A stretch of 64,000 nucleotides of DNA, from positions 35,127-99,126 of the IMG/VR virus record IMGVR_UViG_3300007513_000015. One strand, given 5' to 3'. This document shows, piece after piece, positions 37,205 to 45,631 of this stretch; position 1 is the stretch's first letter, and every line of letters begins with the position of its first letter. The stretch is from a virus. The position numbers were made by a program, and so were the translations under genes. The notes beneath the pieces are model-generated. The model ran no database searches. It was not told where the DNA came from and saw nothing but the letters and a program-made list of their open reading frames with translations.

Positions 37205-37227
37205 TATAAATAATATTACGATATTAT
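37205..37227 (+). promoter_or_regulatory. Late promoter and hairpin before the portal gene
   Basis: TATAAATA (37205-37212) is followed by a 7-bp inverted repeat (37210-37216 with 37221-37227) with a 4-base loop, 20 bases before the gp20 start. Confidence 0.68.
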
Positions 37228-37247
37228 AAGTAAGGATTATTAACTAA

Positions 37248-38756
37248 ATGGAACTATTCGGATATAAGATTGAGAAGAAGATCGGCTCATCTGTGGTCAA
37301 CAAGAGTGTAAAATCTTTTGTTGCACCAGATTTAGATGATGGTTCTACCGTTGTTGACGGAGGAGGTATTAACGCCTTCTCCGTCAATTTCGACACTGCT
37401 TTTAAGACTCAACAAGAATTAATTGATAAATATCGACAATTCGCAAGACAGCCTGAAGCTGAATCTGCTATTGATGATATTATTAATGAGGCTATTGTAT
37501 TGGACCCCTATAAGGATCCAGTAACAATATTGCTTGATAAGTTAGACACGGTGGATGTTTCTAAGAAAATTAAGGATACTATCCAAGAAGAGTTTAACAT
37601 TATTTCTAAGAAATTAGAATTTAATTCATCAGGGCCTGAAATTTTCAGACGTTGGTACGAAGATGGCGCAATCCATTTTCATATTATTTTCGATAACGAT
37701 AATATCAAGAAAGGTATTAAAGAATTACGCTATATTGATGCAACAAACATCAAAAAAGTGAAAGAAGTTATCAAAGAAAAAGATAATAATGGAGTGGAGA
37801 TTGTTAAGGGTGTTGATGAGTATTGGGTATACTCGAAAGAAAGCAGAGGGATTACACAAACCCTAAAAGTTGCTTTGGAAGCAGTTGCTACTGCTGATAG
37901 TGGACTTCACGACAAAGAGAAAGAGGTAACTATGTCGTATCTCCATAAGGCAATGAAACCCATTAACCAATTGCGTATGTTAGAAGATGCAATGGTTATT
38001 TATCGAATTACAAGGGCTCCCGAAAGACGGGTGTTCTATATTGATGTTGGTAATCTACCGAAATCAAAAGCAGAACAATATCTACGAAACATTATGAACA
38101 AGTTCAAGAATAAGATGGTTTATGATGCTTCAACGGGTTCTGTTAAAGACGGCAAAGATACAATGTCAATGATGGAAGATTTCTGGCTACCCCGAAAAGA
38201 GGGCGGTAGAGGAACAGAAGTAGAGACACTGCCAGGCGGTCAAAATCTTGGCGATATGGAAGATGTTATTTACTTCCAAAAGAAAGTATATCAAGCATTA
38301 CACGTTCCATCAAGTAGAATGGATACAGAATCCTCGTGGTCTTTTTCGAGAAGCGGGGAAATCACAAGAGATGAAATCAAATTCACTAAATTTGTAACAA
38401 AGTTGAGAAAAAAATTCTCTGATTTATTATATTCATTATTAAGAACACAACTCCTTGCTAAGGGTATTATTGATAAAGGCGAATGGAATATATATAAAGA
38501 GAATATTGACTTTGCCTTTGAGGATGATGGTTACTTCACTGAGATTAAGAAAATTGAAATGATGAAAGAGCGTATTGAAATGCTTGACACTATTTCAAAT
38601 AATAATATTATCGGTCGTTATTATTCTGTTGAGTGGGTACGTAAAAATGTACTGATGCAAACAGAAGAAGATATGGAAGCGATGGATAAACAAATGGAAA
38701 AAGAAAAGGCCGCTACACCCAAAAATGATGAAGGTGAATCGGATGATTTCTATTGA
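37248..38756 (+). CDS. gp20: Portal vertex protein gp20
   Basis: 502 residues (T4 gp20 is 524). AESAIDDIINEAIV, RRWYEDGAIHFHIIFD, RAPERRVFYIDVGNLPKSKAEQYL and PRKEGGRGTEVETLPGGQNL are hallmark portal blocks of T4-like phages. The dodecameric portal starts prohead assembly and is the packaging channel. The late promoter at 37205 and the following head genes fit a head operon. The C-terminus is acidic and Lys-rich, as is common. Confidence 0.96.
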   Translation: MELFGYKIEKKIGSSVVNKSVKSFVAPDLDDGSTVVDGGGINAFSVNFDTAFKTQQELIDKYRQFARQPEAESAIDDIINEAIVLDPYKDPVTILLDKLDTVDVSKKIKDTIQEEFNIISKKLEFNSSGPEIFRRWYEDGAIHFHIIFDNDNIKKGIKELRYIDATNIKKVKEVIKEKDNNGVEIVKGVDEYWVYSKESRGITQTLKVALEAVATADSGLHDKEKEVTMSYLHKAMKPINQLRMLEDAMVIYRITRAPERRVFYIDVGNLPKSKAEQYLRNIMNKFKNKMVYDASTGSVKDGKDTMSMMEDFWLPRKEGGRGTEVETLPGGQNLGDMEDVIYFQKKVYQALHVPSSRMDTESSWSFSRSGEITRDEIKFTKFVTKLRKKFSDLLYSLLRTQLLAKGIIDKGEWNIYKENIDFAFEDDGYFTEIKKIEMMKERIEMLDTISNNNIIGRYYSVEWVRKNVLMQTEEDMEAMDKQMEKEKAATPKNDEGESDDFY

Positions 38757-38768
38757 TAGGAGATAAAA

Positions 38769-38927
38769 ATGAGTAATATAGAAAAAATGATCCAATCGGC
38801 TCGTGATAAGAAAGCGAGTGTTTTCAGAGACACATTTAATAGTGAATTAGCAAATCGTGTTGCTGATAAATTAGACATAATGAAATCCTCTATAGCAAAA
38901 ACTCTATTCACTAAATCAGAGGACTAA
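38769..38927 (+). CDS. Small prohead-core-like protein (52 residues)
   Basis: 52 residues from ATG 38769 to TAA 38925-38927, with GGAG 9 bases upstream. The sequence is helical and charged (MSNIEKMIQSARDKKASVFR start, VADKLDIMKSSIAKTLF end). T4 and its relatives encode the small core proteins gp67 and gp68 between the portal and the protease, so by position this is probably a small prohead core component. Sequence similarity is not obvious. Confidence 0.65.
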   Translation: MSNIEKMIQSARDKKASVFRDTFNSELANRVADKLDIMKSSIAKTLFTKSED

Positions 38928-38931
38928 AAAG

Positions 38932-39378
38932 ATGAAATCATTCAAAATATTAAGAGAAGATTTGGAAGAATTATTCGATATTATTGAGTTCTCCGAAGAG
39001 TCTTGGAATGAGCTATCTGAGGAAGAACAAGCAGAGCTTGAAGAGGCCTCTAATGGTGGTGCTGTATGGACTAATACAGACGGCGACAAAGAAAAAGATG
39101 ATGAAGTGTTTGAGGATGAAGATATTGATGAAAATTCACCTAAAAGATATCAAGCACGTAACACACAAAAACGCAGAAAAACCCAACTCAATAAAGATAG
39201 AAACAAATTCAAGGATCGCAGTGTTAAACTAAAGGCGAAGATTGACCGTAAGAAAGGTAGCAATAAAGTTAAACGATTGAAATTAAGAAAGAAATGGATT
39301 CGTAGAAATAAATCAAAAATTGCTAATGCTAATAGAGTATTTGGTGGAAAAATCAAATCAAGATACACCAAGAAGTAG
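38932..39378 (+). CDS. Acidic-basic prohead core or internal protein
   Basis: 148 residues with a strongly acidic first half (ELSEEEQAELEEAS, then an EDEDIDEN stretch) and a strongly basic second half (Lys/Arg-rich from about 70 to the end). It lies between the portal and the protease gp21, where T4 has core proteins such as gp67/gp68. The split charge fits a core protein that binds DNA after processing. The specific family is not identified. Confidence 0.68.
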   Translation: MKSFKILREDLEELFDIIEFSEESWNELSEEEQAELEEASNGGAVWTNTDGDKEKDDEVFEDEDIDENSPKRYQARNTQKRRKTQLNKDRNKFKDRSVKLKAKIDRKKGSNKVKRLKLRKKWIRRNKSKIANANRVFGGKIKSRYTKK

Positions 39379-39387
39379 GAGAGGCGT

Positions 39388-40029
39388 ATGAGACTAATAT
39401 CAGAAGTTAATGAGTCTGTAGAATATATTACTGAAGGTAAGGGAAAGGACCTTTATATTGAGGGAGTATTTTTACAAGCAGACCTAAAGAATCGTAACGG
39501 TCGAGTATATCCTGGTGCGATTATGGAAAAGGAAGTTAATCGTTATACAGAAACATACATTAACAAGAAACGTGCATTTGGTGAGTTAGGTCATCCAGAA
39601 GGTCCAACTATTAATCTTGATCGTGTATCACATATTATCACTGAACTAAGGAAAGATGGTTCAAATTATATTGGTAAGGCTAAGATTACAGACACACCAC
39701 ACGGAAATATTGTCAAGAATCTTATTAATGAAGGTGCCCAACTTGGCGTTTCGTCAAGAGGTATGGGAACACTGAAAGCAAATAAGAAAGGAATTCAGGA
39801 AGTACAGGGTGACTTTTATCTTGCTACTGCCGCTGACATTGTGGCAGATCCATCTGCGCCAGATGCCTTTGTAAATGGTATTATGGAAGGTAAAGAATGG
39901 ATTTGGAACAATGGCATTATTCTTGAAAAAGATATTGCTGAAATGAATAAAACAATCAAAAATACGCCTAAGAGCCAGTTGACTGGGTTAGAAGCACGAA
40001 TTTTTGAAGATTTTATAAACAAGTTGTAG
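39388..40029 (+). CDS. gp21: Prohead core scaffold protease gp21
   Basis: 213 residues. KNRNGRVYPGAIMEKEV, GELGHPEGPTINLDRVSH (catalytic His region), GVSSRGMG (catalytic Ser region) and the ADIVADPSAPDAFVNGIMEG block match T4 gp21, a herpesvirus-protease-like serine enzyme. It cleaves the scaffold and the N-terminus of gp23. Its place before scaffold gp22 and capsid gp23 is the T4 order. Confidence 0.95.
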   Translation: MRLISEVNESVEYITEGKGKDLYIEGVFLQADLKNRNGRVYPGAIMEKEVNRYTETYINKKRAFGELGHPEGPTINLDRVSHIITELRKDGSNYIGKAKITDTPHGNIVKNLINEGAQLGVSSRGMGTLKANKKGIQEVQGDFYLATAADIVADPSAPDAFVNGIMEGKEWIWNNGIILEKDIAEMNKTIKNTPKSQLTGLEARIFEDFINKL

Positions 40030-40049
40030 ATTTGCTACAATGTTAAAGT

Positions 40050-40091
40050 AATTAGTTTTATAAATAATATTAATTAGCATAAAAACTAATT
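40050..40091. repeat. Perfect inverted repeat around a late promoter
   Basis: Arms 40050-40059 and 40082-40091 are perfectly complementary over 10 bp. The late promoter TATAAATA (40059-40066) lies in the loop. It sits upstream of scaffold gp22 (start 40123). Confidence 0.7.
40059..40066 (+). promoter_or_regulatory. Late promoter of gp22-gp23
   Basis: Exact TATAAATA 57 bases upstream of the scaffold gene; it likely gives high late expression of scaffold and capsid. Confidence 0.75.
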
Positions 40092-40122
40092 TTGATTAAT
40101 CAATAATGTTAGGAGAACCCTG

Positions 40123-41217
40123 ATGAAGTTAAAAACAGAAACTGGCGAAATGTTGGTTTTAGATGAGGAGCAGAACGCTTGGATTAGCGCAGATGCTTCG
40201 TCTGATACTTCTATCAATGTGTCAGAGGCTGAGGAACTTTTAGAAAAAGGGGAACTAGAAATGGTTGCTGAGGATTCTGAAATTACTGAGGCTGACTCTC
40301 TTGAAGAAGCAGAAACACCTAAAGCTAAAGCGTTGAAAAAGAAAAAGATTAAGGCAGATGGTTCTGGCGAAGTCGAAGTAATGGAAGACGAAGAAGAAGA
40401 TGGTGATGAAGCGGATGAAGATGATGACGATGAAGTAGAAGAAACCAAGAAAGCAACAAAAGAAGAAGTAGAGATTGAAGTAGATGTTACTGAGGACGTG
40501 GATGCACTATTCGACGGCCAAGAGTTGACGGAAGACTTCAAGGCTCGTACTACTTTAGTATTTGAAACTGCGGTTAAAGCGAAGGTTAAAGAGAATATTT
40601 CTAAGATTGAAGAGTCTATGGAAGCAAAACTTGCCGAGCAAACTGAATCTATGTTGGAAGATATCACTGCAAAACTAGATGGTTATTTAGACTATATGGT
40701 TACTGAGTGGGTTGAAGATAACAAGGTTGCCGTAGAGAATGGATTAAAGAACGAAATCCTTGAGGGTTTTGTTGGCGGTCTACAAACTCTGTTTGCTGAA
40801 AACTACATTGAAATTCCAGAAGAGAAATACAATGTTGTAGATGAGCAGGCTAAAGAGATTGAAGGTCTGAAAGAAGAGTTAGATGCTGAGATGAATAAAA
40901 ACATCGAAGTTAAGGCTCAACTTGCGGAGACTACTGCCGAAAAGATTTTCAGTGAAGTAACAGAAGAATTAACTATGTCACAGGTAGAGAAGATGAAATC
41001 TCTTGCTGAAGGTGTAGAATTTGATTCTGCTGAAACATATACTGAGAAGTTGAACACTCTAAAGGAAACGTACTTTCCTGGCGAGGCAGAGAAAGAAAAA
41101 GTAATTGCTGAGGATAAATCTGATGCAAAAGCGACTGATGAAGAAATGTCTGCTTCTATGAAAGCAGTAATGGATTCACTTTCACAATCAAGAGAAACAA
41201 GCATTTTAGGTGCTTAA
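40123..41217 (+). CDS. gp22: Prohead scaffold protein gp22
   Basis: 364 residues, acidic and predicted largely helical. An acidic, low-complexity segment (about 85-115: EEDGDEADEDDDDEVEE) precedes the TEDVDALFDGQELTEDFKARTTLVFE block that is conserved in T4-like scaffolds. The C-terminal helices (KSLAEGVEFDSAETYTEKL, MKAVMDSLSQ) also fit. It lies between protease gp21 and capsid gp23. It forms the prohead core and is degraded by gp21. Confidence 0.93.
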   Translation: MKLKTETGEMLVLDEEQNAWISADASSDTSINVSEAEELLEKGELEMVAEDSEITEADSLEEAETPKAKALKKKKIKADGSGEVEVMEDEEEDGDEADEDDDDEVEETKKATKEEVEIEVDVTEDVDALFDGQELTEDFKARTTLVFETAVKAKVKENISKIEESMEAKLAEQTESMLEDITAKLDGYLDYMVTEWVEDNKVAVENGLKNEILEGFVGGLQTLFAENYIEIPEEKYNVVDEQAKEIEGLKEELDAEMNKNIEVKAQLAETTAEKIFSEVTEELTMSQVEKMKSLAEGVEFDSAETYTEKLNTLKETYFPGEAEKEKVIAEDKSDAKATDEEMSASMKAVMDSLSQSRETSILGA

Positions 41218-41245
41218 CATTTATATTTAATAGGAGAAAACGAAA

Positions 41246-42448
41246 ATGTTTTTATCAGAAGAAATTAAAGATAAGTGGCAGCCAGTAATGGAGCACGAGG
41301 ATTTACCAAAAATCCAGGATGCTACAAAGAAGGCAATTACACTTCGTCTTTTAGAAAATCAAGAAACTGCTTTGCAAGAAGCAAACGTAACTGGCGCTAA
41401 TGTTGATAATTGGGATCCAATTCTAATTTCATTAGTACGTAGAACTATGCCACAGCTAATGGCTTATGATACTATCGGTGTTCAACCAATGTCAGGTCCA
41501 ACCGGTCTAATCTTCGCTATGAAGAGTCATTATACTGGTGAGGCTTCTACTGGCGCCGAAGCACTTGCGCTTCCGGCTGGTCAGCCTGATGTTGACTTCT
41601 CAGGTAATGATGGTGCATCACCAGCTACTACTACATACACAACTGCTGATGGCGAGGCTCTAGGTGGCTTTGTTGCAGGTGGTGGAGATTTCAAAGAAAT
41701 GTCTTTCTCAATCGAGAAGTCTAGCGTAACTGCTGGTACTCGTGCGCTTAAAGCCAAGTATTCTTTAGAGCTTGCTCAGGATCTTAAGGCTATCCACGGT
41801 CTGGACGCTGAGTCTGAATTAAGCAACATCCTTTCTGCTGAAATTCTTGCTGAAATCAATCGTGAAGTAATTGAGAAGATTAACTCTCAAGCAACTGCTG
41901 GTGCCGCTTCTGGTACTACTACTGCTGGTACTTTTGATGTTAATGATGCCGCTGATAATCGTGGTGCTCGTTGGGGCGGAGAGCGTTATAAATCTCTTCT
42001 TATCCAGATCAATCGTGAAGCTAACCAAATTGCCTTGAACACTGGACGTGGTCGTGGTAACTGGTTAATTTGTTCACCAGATGTTGCTTCTGCACTTGAT
42101 ATGGTTGCAGGTTTAGCTGAGCCTAATATGTCACTTGATAATGGTATGCAGCCTGACGTTACTAACAACACTTTTGCTGGTGTTCTTGGTGGTAAGTTCA
42201 AGGTATTCATTGATCAGTTCGCAACTAGCGACTATGTGACTGTTGGTTATAAAGGTGCTAATATGTATGATGCAGGTCTTTTCTACTGCCCATATGTACC
42301 TCTACAGTTGATGAAGTCAATTGGTGAGGAAGACTTCCAGCCACGTCTTGGCTTCAAGACTCGTTATGGTCTTACTCATAACCCATATGCTACTGGTGCC
42401 GCTGGTGCTAATCCTTACTTCCGTAAGTTCACTGTTACAGACCTGTAA
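41246..42448 (+). CDS. gp23: Major capsid protein gp23
   Basis: 400 residues. LVRRTMPQLMAYDTIGVQPMSGPTGLIFAMKSHY and the C-terminal MKSIGEEDFQPRLGFKTRYGL / NPYFRKF block are diagnostic of T4-like HK97-fold capsid proteins. It is shorter than T4 gp23 (521), mainly in the insertion domain. A probable gp21 processing site is ALQE|AN at residues 45/46, matching the T4 I/L-x-E|A rule. A good GGAG precedes the ATG and a strong terminator follows. Confidence 0.97.
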   Translation: MFLSEEIKDKWQPVMEHEDLPKIQDATKKAITLRLLENQETALQEANVTGANVDNWDPILISLVRRTMPQLMAYDTIGVQPMSGPTGLIFAMKSHYTGEASTGAEALALPAGQPDVDFSGNDGASPATTTYTTADGEALGGFVAGGGDFKEMSFSIEKSSVTAGTRALKAKYSLELAQDLKAIHGLDAESELSNILSAEILAEINREVIEKINSQATAGAASGTTTAGTFDVNDAADNRGARWGGERYKSLLIQINREANQIALNTGRGRGNWLICSPDVASALDMVAGLAEPNMSLDNGMQPDVTNNTFAGVLGGKFKVFIDQFATSDYVTVGYKGANMYDAGLFYCPYVPLQLMKSIGEEDFQPRLGFKTRYGLTHNPYATGAAGANPYFRKFTVTDL

Positions 42449-42494
42449 TAGAGTAGCGAAATAGATTTTCCTTTACCTTAGGAAAACCGTTAAA

Positions 42495-42516
42495 CCCCTC
42501 TTCGGAGGGGTTTTTT
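42495..42516 (+). terminator. Intrinsic terminator after gp23, overlapping the next ribosome site
   Basis: Stem CCCCTC-TTCG-GAGGGG (42495-42510) with a UUCG tetraloop and six T. The 3' arm GGAGGGG is also the best Shine-Dalgarno match for the ATG at 42518. Confidence 0.92.
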
Positions 42517-42517
42517 A

Positions 42518-43045
42518 ATGGATCAAGGATATATAAATAACAGTATGACTACAAGAATTACACCAAACAAAATCAACCAAGCGAAGCCAACTAATTTTAT
42601 GTTGAATATACACGCTTTGCCTGATACTTCATTCTGGCTAACAACAGTAAATATACCTACTATATCTGCTAATGAGGTGCCTATTCCTAATCCTGTTCAC
42701 GGATACAAATATCTACCAACAAATACAATCGTTTGGGCTCCAATGACTCTGACATTCCTTGTAGATGAAGATTATGCCAATTATTATGAATTAATGCAAT
42801 GGATGAATCGACAGGCAGGCGGTGATATATCAAAAAGAGATAATGACGTTTCAAATCTTGTCACCACGGGAAGTATACATATACTATCAAATAATAAAAA
42901 TGTATCTGAAACGATCTTCACGTTTCATAATTTGTTTCCTACGATTATTGGTGAACTACAAATGCAGACTGATACGGCTGAACCTCTTCTCACTGATGTA
43001 ACTCTACAATACGACTGGATGGAAATGGAGAAGAAAAACATTTGA
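42518..43045 (+). CDS. Tail-tube-fold protein (gp19/gp54-like; gp3 by position)
   Basis: 175 residues from ATG 42518; a second ATG at 42545 is also possible, because a late promoter TATAAATA lies at 42532-42539 inside the first codons. The sequence (FMLNIHALPDTSFWLTTVNIP, TLTFLVDEDYANYYELMQWMN, TLQYDWMEME) has the tail-tube fold pattern of gp19 and gp54, with small strands and the conserved 'F-x-v-D-x-x-x-x-x-x-x-x-x-x-W' helix. In related marine phages a tail-completion gene (gp3) lies between gp23 and uvsY. I therefore call it a tail-tube-fold completion or initiator protein and leave the exact T4 equivalent open. Confidence 0.75.
   Translation: MDQGYINNSMTTRITPNKINQAKPTNFMLNIHALPDTSFWLTTVNIPTISANEVPIPNPVHGYKYLPTNTIVWAPMTLTFLVDEDYANYYELMQWMNRQAGGDISKRDNDVSNLVTTGSIHILSNNKNVSETIFTFHNLFPTIIGELQMQTDTAEPLLTDVTLQYDWMEMEKKNI
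42532..42539 (+). promoter_or_regulatory. Late promoter at the start of the tail-tube-fold gene
   Basis: TATAAATA lies 14 bases inside the reading frame from ATG 42518 and 5 bases before the in-frame ATG 42545. A late transcript could therefore start almost at the second ATG. Confidence 0.5.
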
Positions 43046-43070
43046 CAATCCATTCCAAATGATGTATAAT
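43042..43070 (+). promoter_or_regulatory. Sigma70-type promoter directly at uvsY
   Basis: TTGACA (43042-43047), 17-base spacer, TATAAT (43065-43070). The -10 ends 7 bases before ATG 43078, so the transcript would start at or beside the A of the start codon. Confidence 0.85.
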
Positions 43071-43077
43071 ATACTCT

Positions 43078-43488
43078 ATGAAAATAGAAGAACTTGAAAA
43101 AGCAGTAGAAAAAGACTTATATATAGATGAAACAATTCTAGCAAAAGAATCACTAGCAACACCAACAAAACACAACAAATATCTCAAGATGTTGTTGCGT
43201 GAGAGGTTGAAGTTGAAAAAATTACAGAATGAGTTGTATAAAGTGTCTCTTGGTAGAACTAACTACTATAATGGTAATGATCCTGATCCTTATGAATATG
43301 TTCTAAAGGATAGAGAAGTAAAGGATTATGTTAGAGTTGATCCAGTAGTTGTAGCAGAAGAAGCTAAAGTAACTCTTCAAGAGGAGTTGGTGAAGTATCT
43401 CGAAGAAATATGTAAGATGTTTGAAAGACGTGGTTTTGCTATCAAATCCGCCATAGATTTTATGAAATTTACGCAAGGTGAATATTAG
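43078..43488 (+). CDS. uvsY: Recombination mediator UvsY
   Basis: 136 residues (T4 UvsY 137). The start MKIEELEKAVEKDLYIDETIL parallels T4 MRLEDLQEELKKDVFIDSTKL, and the end RRGFAIKSAIDFMKF parallels SRGFAIKHIQDMRAF. UvsY loads the UvsX recombinase on gp32-coated ssDNA. It sits next to uvsW, as in T4. There is no Shine-Dalgarno before the ATG; the promoter position predicts a leaderless message. Confidence 0.93.
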   Translation: MKIEELEKAVEKDLYIDETILAKESLATPTKHNKYLKMLLRERLKLKKLQNELYKVSLGRTNYYNGNDPDPYEYVLKDREVKDYVRVDPVVVAEEAKVTLQEELVKYLEEICKMFERRGFAIKSAIDFMKFTQGEY

Positions 43489-43491
43489 ATA

Positions 43492-44979
43492 ATGAGTGAT
43501 ATTGTTGTACATCAAAAGGATGATGTATTTCTACAGATAGAAAGTGAGGCTGGAATAGCACACGATTTATCAGACTTCTTCACGTTCAAAGTACCAGGAT
43601 ATAAGTTTATGCCTGCGTATCGTTCAAGAGCGTGGGATGGAAAAATTCGTCTATTCAGTGTATTTGGTGGTGAACTGTATGTTGGTCTACTGCCTTATGT
43701 TATTGAATTTGCAGAACGTAGAAATCTAACGATTGAATATCCGAAGAAAACAGCAAAAGTCACGCCAGAAGAAACTGCTAAATTCTTGATGGGCCTGAAT
43801 CCTCACGTAAATAAGAAAGCAATCACTCCTTATGATTATCAGATGGCTGCGGTCCATCACGCAATCAATCAAGATAGAGCATTGATGATATCACCAACGT
43901 CCTCGGGTAAGTCCTTTATGATTTACGCACTGGTGAATTGGTATCTAACTAAGATTAAGAGAAAGATTCTTATTATTGTTCCCACCACATCATTAGTAGA
44001 ACAACTATATAAAGACTTTGAGGACTACTCAACATCGAATGATGATCATACATTCATCTATAGTAATGACATTACTCATCGGATATACTCCGGAAAAGAG
44101 AAAAACACTACAAAGTCCGTGGTTATCACAACCTGGCAAAGTATCTATAAGTTGAAGAAAGATTGGTTCCAGCAATTTGATGTTGTGATTGGTGATGAAG
44201 CCCATAATTTCAAGGCTAAGAGCCTAACATCAATTCTCACTAAAATGACGAATTGTAAATATAAGTTCGGTTTCACTGGAACTCTTGACGGAACAACAAC
44301 ACACAAACTTGTCCTAGAGGGCCTGTTTGGACCAATCAAGAAAGTTATCACAACCAAAGAATTGATGGACTCTGATACAATCAGTCAATTACATATTGAA
44401 GCTATCACACTGAATTATAAAGACGAAGAAAAAAAGCACGTTAAGAATCTAATATACAAGGATGAGATCGACTGGCTTATAAGTAATACAAAAAGAAATA
44501 AATTCATTTGTGATTTGACCATTTCGAGAGAAAACAACACGCTTGTATTATTTCAATTCGTAGAGAAACACGGAAAGAAACTCTATTCATATCTACAGCA
44601 AATGGCACCAGATAGACCTATATTTTTCGTGAGTGGTTCAATTAAAACAGAAGTAAGAGAGGAAATACGTGAGATTACAGAACGGTCTACAAACGCTATT
44701 ATCGTGGCTAGTTACGGTACTTTTTCTACTGGGATTAATATTAGGAATCTCCATAATATTATTTTTGCTCATCCCTCTAAGTCTAGGATTCGTAATCTAC
44801 AGTCTGTTGGTCGAGTTCTTCGGAAATCCGATGGGAAAAACAAGGCCACCCTATTCGATATAAGCGATGATTTATCTTGGAAAAAGCATAAAAACTTTTC
44901 ACTCAAGCATTTCCTAGAAAGAGTGAAGATATATAATACTGAAAAATTTGATTATAAACTAAGGAGCATTAAATTATGA
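43492..44979 (+). CDS. uvsW: ATP-dependent helicase UvsW
   Basis: 495 residues (T4 503). SF2 motifs: Walker A SPTSSGKS near 137-144, DEAH in IGDEAHNF near 234, GFTGTL motif III, and the C-terminal QSVGRVLRK motif VI. The N-terminal KVPGYKFMPAYRSRAWDGKIRLF block is the UvsW DNA-binding region. UvsW unwinds R-loops and recombination intermediates and shifts replication from origin to recombination mode. Its stop overlaps the next start (ATGA). Confidence 0.95.
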   Translation: MSDIVVHQKDDVFLQIESEAGIAHDLSDFFTFKVPGYKFMPAYRSRAWDGKIRLFSVFGGELYVGLLPYVIEFAERRNLTIEYPKKTAKVTPEETAKFLMGLNPHVNKKAITPYDYQMAAVHHAINQDRALMISPTSSGKSFMIYALVNWYLTKIKRKILIIVPTTSLVEQLYKDFEDYSTSNDDHTFIYSNDITHRIYSGKEKNTTKSVVITTWQSIYKLKKDWFQQFDVVIGDEAHNFKAKSLTSILTKMTNCKYKFGFTGTLDGTTTHKLVLEGLFGPIKKVITTKELMDSDTISQLHIEAITLNYKDEEKKHVKNLIYKDEIDWLISNTKRNKFICDLTISRENNTLVLFQFVEKHGKKLYSYLQQMAPDRPIFFVSGSIKTEVREEIREITERSTNAIIVASYGTFSTGINIRNLHNIIFAHPSKSRIRNLQSVGRVLRKSDGKNKATLFDISDDLSWKKHKNFSLKHFLERVKIYNTEKFDYKLRSIKL

Positions 44980-45290
44980 GTACAGAAGTACAAAAAGCAA
45001 CAGTACATTTGAAACACACTGGCGTAGAATTGATTTGTGACATTGTAGAATTCAATGAAGAAAACAAGGCTATCACAATCAAGGATCCCGCAACACTCCA
45101 GATGATTAGTGCTGATGGAAACTCATCACAAATGGGATTGATGCCATTCCTTTTAACCTGTAAGGATAATGTGATTCATCTAGCACTTCAAGATATCCTC
45201 TTTATTGCAGACACAAAAGATGAAATTGCGGATCAACATACACAAATGTTTAGTCCTATCGATTTACCAAATCAAAAAATAATTACATAA
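44976..45290 (+). CDS. Small conserved phage protein, possible LSm/Hfq-like fold
   Basis: 104 residues. ATVHLKHTGVELICDIVEFNEENKAITIKDPATLQM reads as an Sm1-like strand pattern ('L-x-x-x-G-x-x-x-x-x-x-V-x-x-x-x-x-x-x-x-I-x-[ND]-P'), followed later by MPFLLTCKDNVIHLALQDILFI. Similar small proteins lie beside uvsW in marine T4-like phages. The LSm assignment is tentative and rests on pattern only. The gene overlaps uvsW by 4 bases and ends 61 bases before a large structured non-coding region, so a link to RNA is tempting but unproven. Confidence 0.6.
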   Translation: MSTEVQKATVHLKHTGVELICDIVEFNEENKAITIKDPATLQMISADGNSSQMGLMPFLLTCKDNVIHLALQDILFIADTKDEIADQHTQMFSPIDLPNQKIIT

Positions 45291-45295
45291 AATAC

Positions 45296-45349
45296 TTGAC
45301 ATTCATATAAGTATAGTGTATAATACTTGAAAAATTGTACATATAAATA
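45296..45349 (+). promoter_or_regulatory. Tandem sigma70 and late promoters of the non-coding locus
   Basis: TTGACA (45296-45301), 17-base spacer, TATAAT (45319-45324), then TATAAATA (45342-45349). Both precede a stretch with no plausible gene, so they appear dedicated to an RNA. Confidence 0.85.
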
Positions 45350-45351
45350 AA

Positions 45352-45600
45352 TCTGCCTGGGATACGAAAACCAGGATAGTAGCGAAAGCGAAGTGAGCAG
45401 ACTATAATATCTTAAACGCAATTAGATTGAGGTCTGTGGATTGATGCACCGTACAAGTGCTAGATATCTGAAATAATCGTGTCAGGACTTTCACCACATA
45501 ATGGTATCATATAGTCCAGTAGAGATGGTTGAATTGACAACCAGTGGCAAACAGGATCCCGTAACCTGTCTCTATAAGTCTACCTGTATCTAATGAATTC
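45352..45600 (+). ncRNA. Candidate structured non-coding RNA, 5' domain
   Basis: No reading frame of useful size occurs on either strand, yet many helices can be drawn. TCTG/CAGA (45352-45355 with 45398-45401) closes a junction with hairpin CCTGG/CCAGG (45356-45360 with 45371-45375) and a GCGAAAGC tetraloop (45382-45389). ATATCT/AGATAT (45407-45412 with 45462-45467) encloses GCAC/GTGC (45446-45460). GGACT/AGTCC (45485-45517) encloses ACCA/TGGT. AGAG/CTCT (45521-45524 with 45570-45573) closes a junction with GGTTG/CAACC and ACAGG/CCTGT. It has dedicated tandem promoters. It is not a tRNA, and I cannot match it to tmRNA, RNase P or a known riboswitch. Confidence 0.7.
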
Positions 45601-45631
45601 GAAAATATATAATATGAAAAACAAATAAACT

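Noticed and set aside
40086-40667. Long minus-strand frame rich in serine opposite gp22
   Set aside because: It is the shadow of the Glu/Asp-rich scaffold codons read backwards; low complexity and no ribosome site.
45340-45600. tRNA, tmRNA or group I intron in the non-coding locus
   Set aside because: No 7-4-5-5 cloverleaf, no CCA or T-loop, and no recognisable intron core or flanking split exon, so the RNA is left unassigned.
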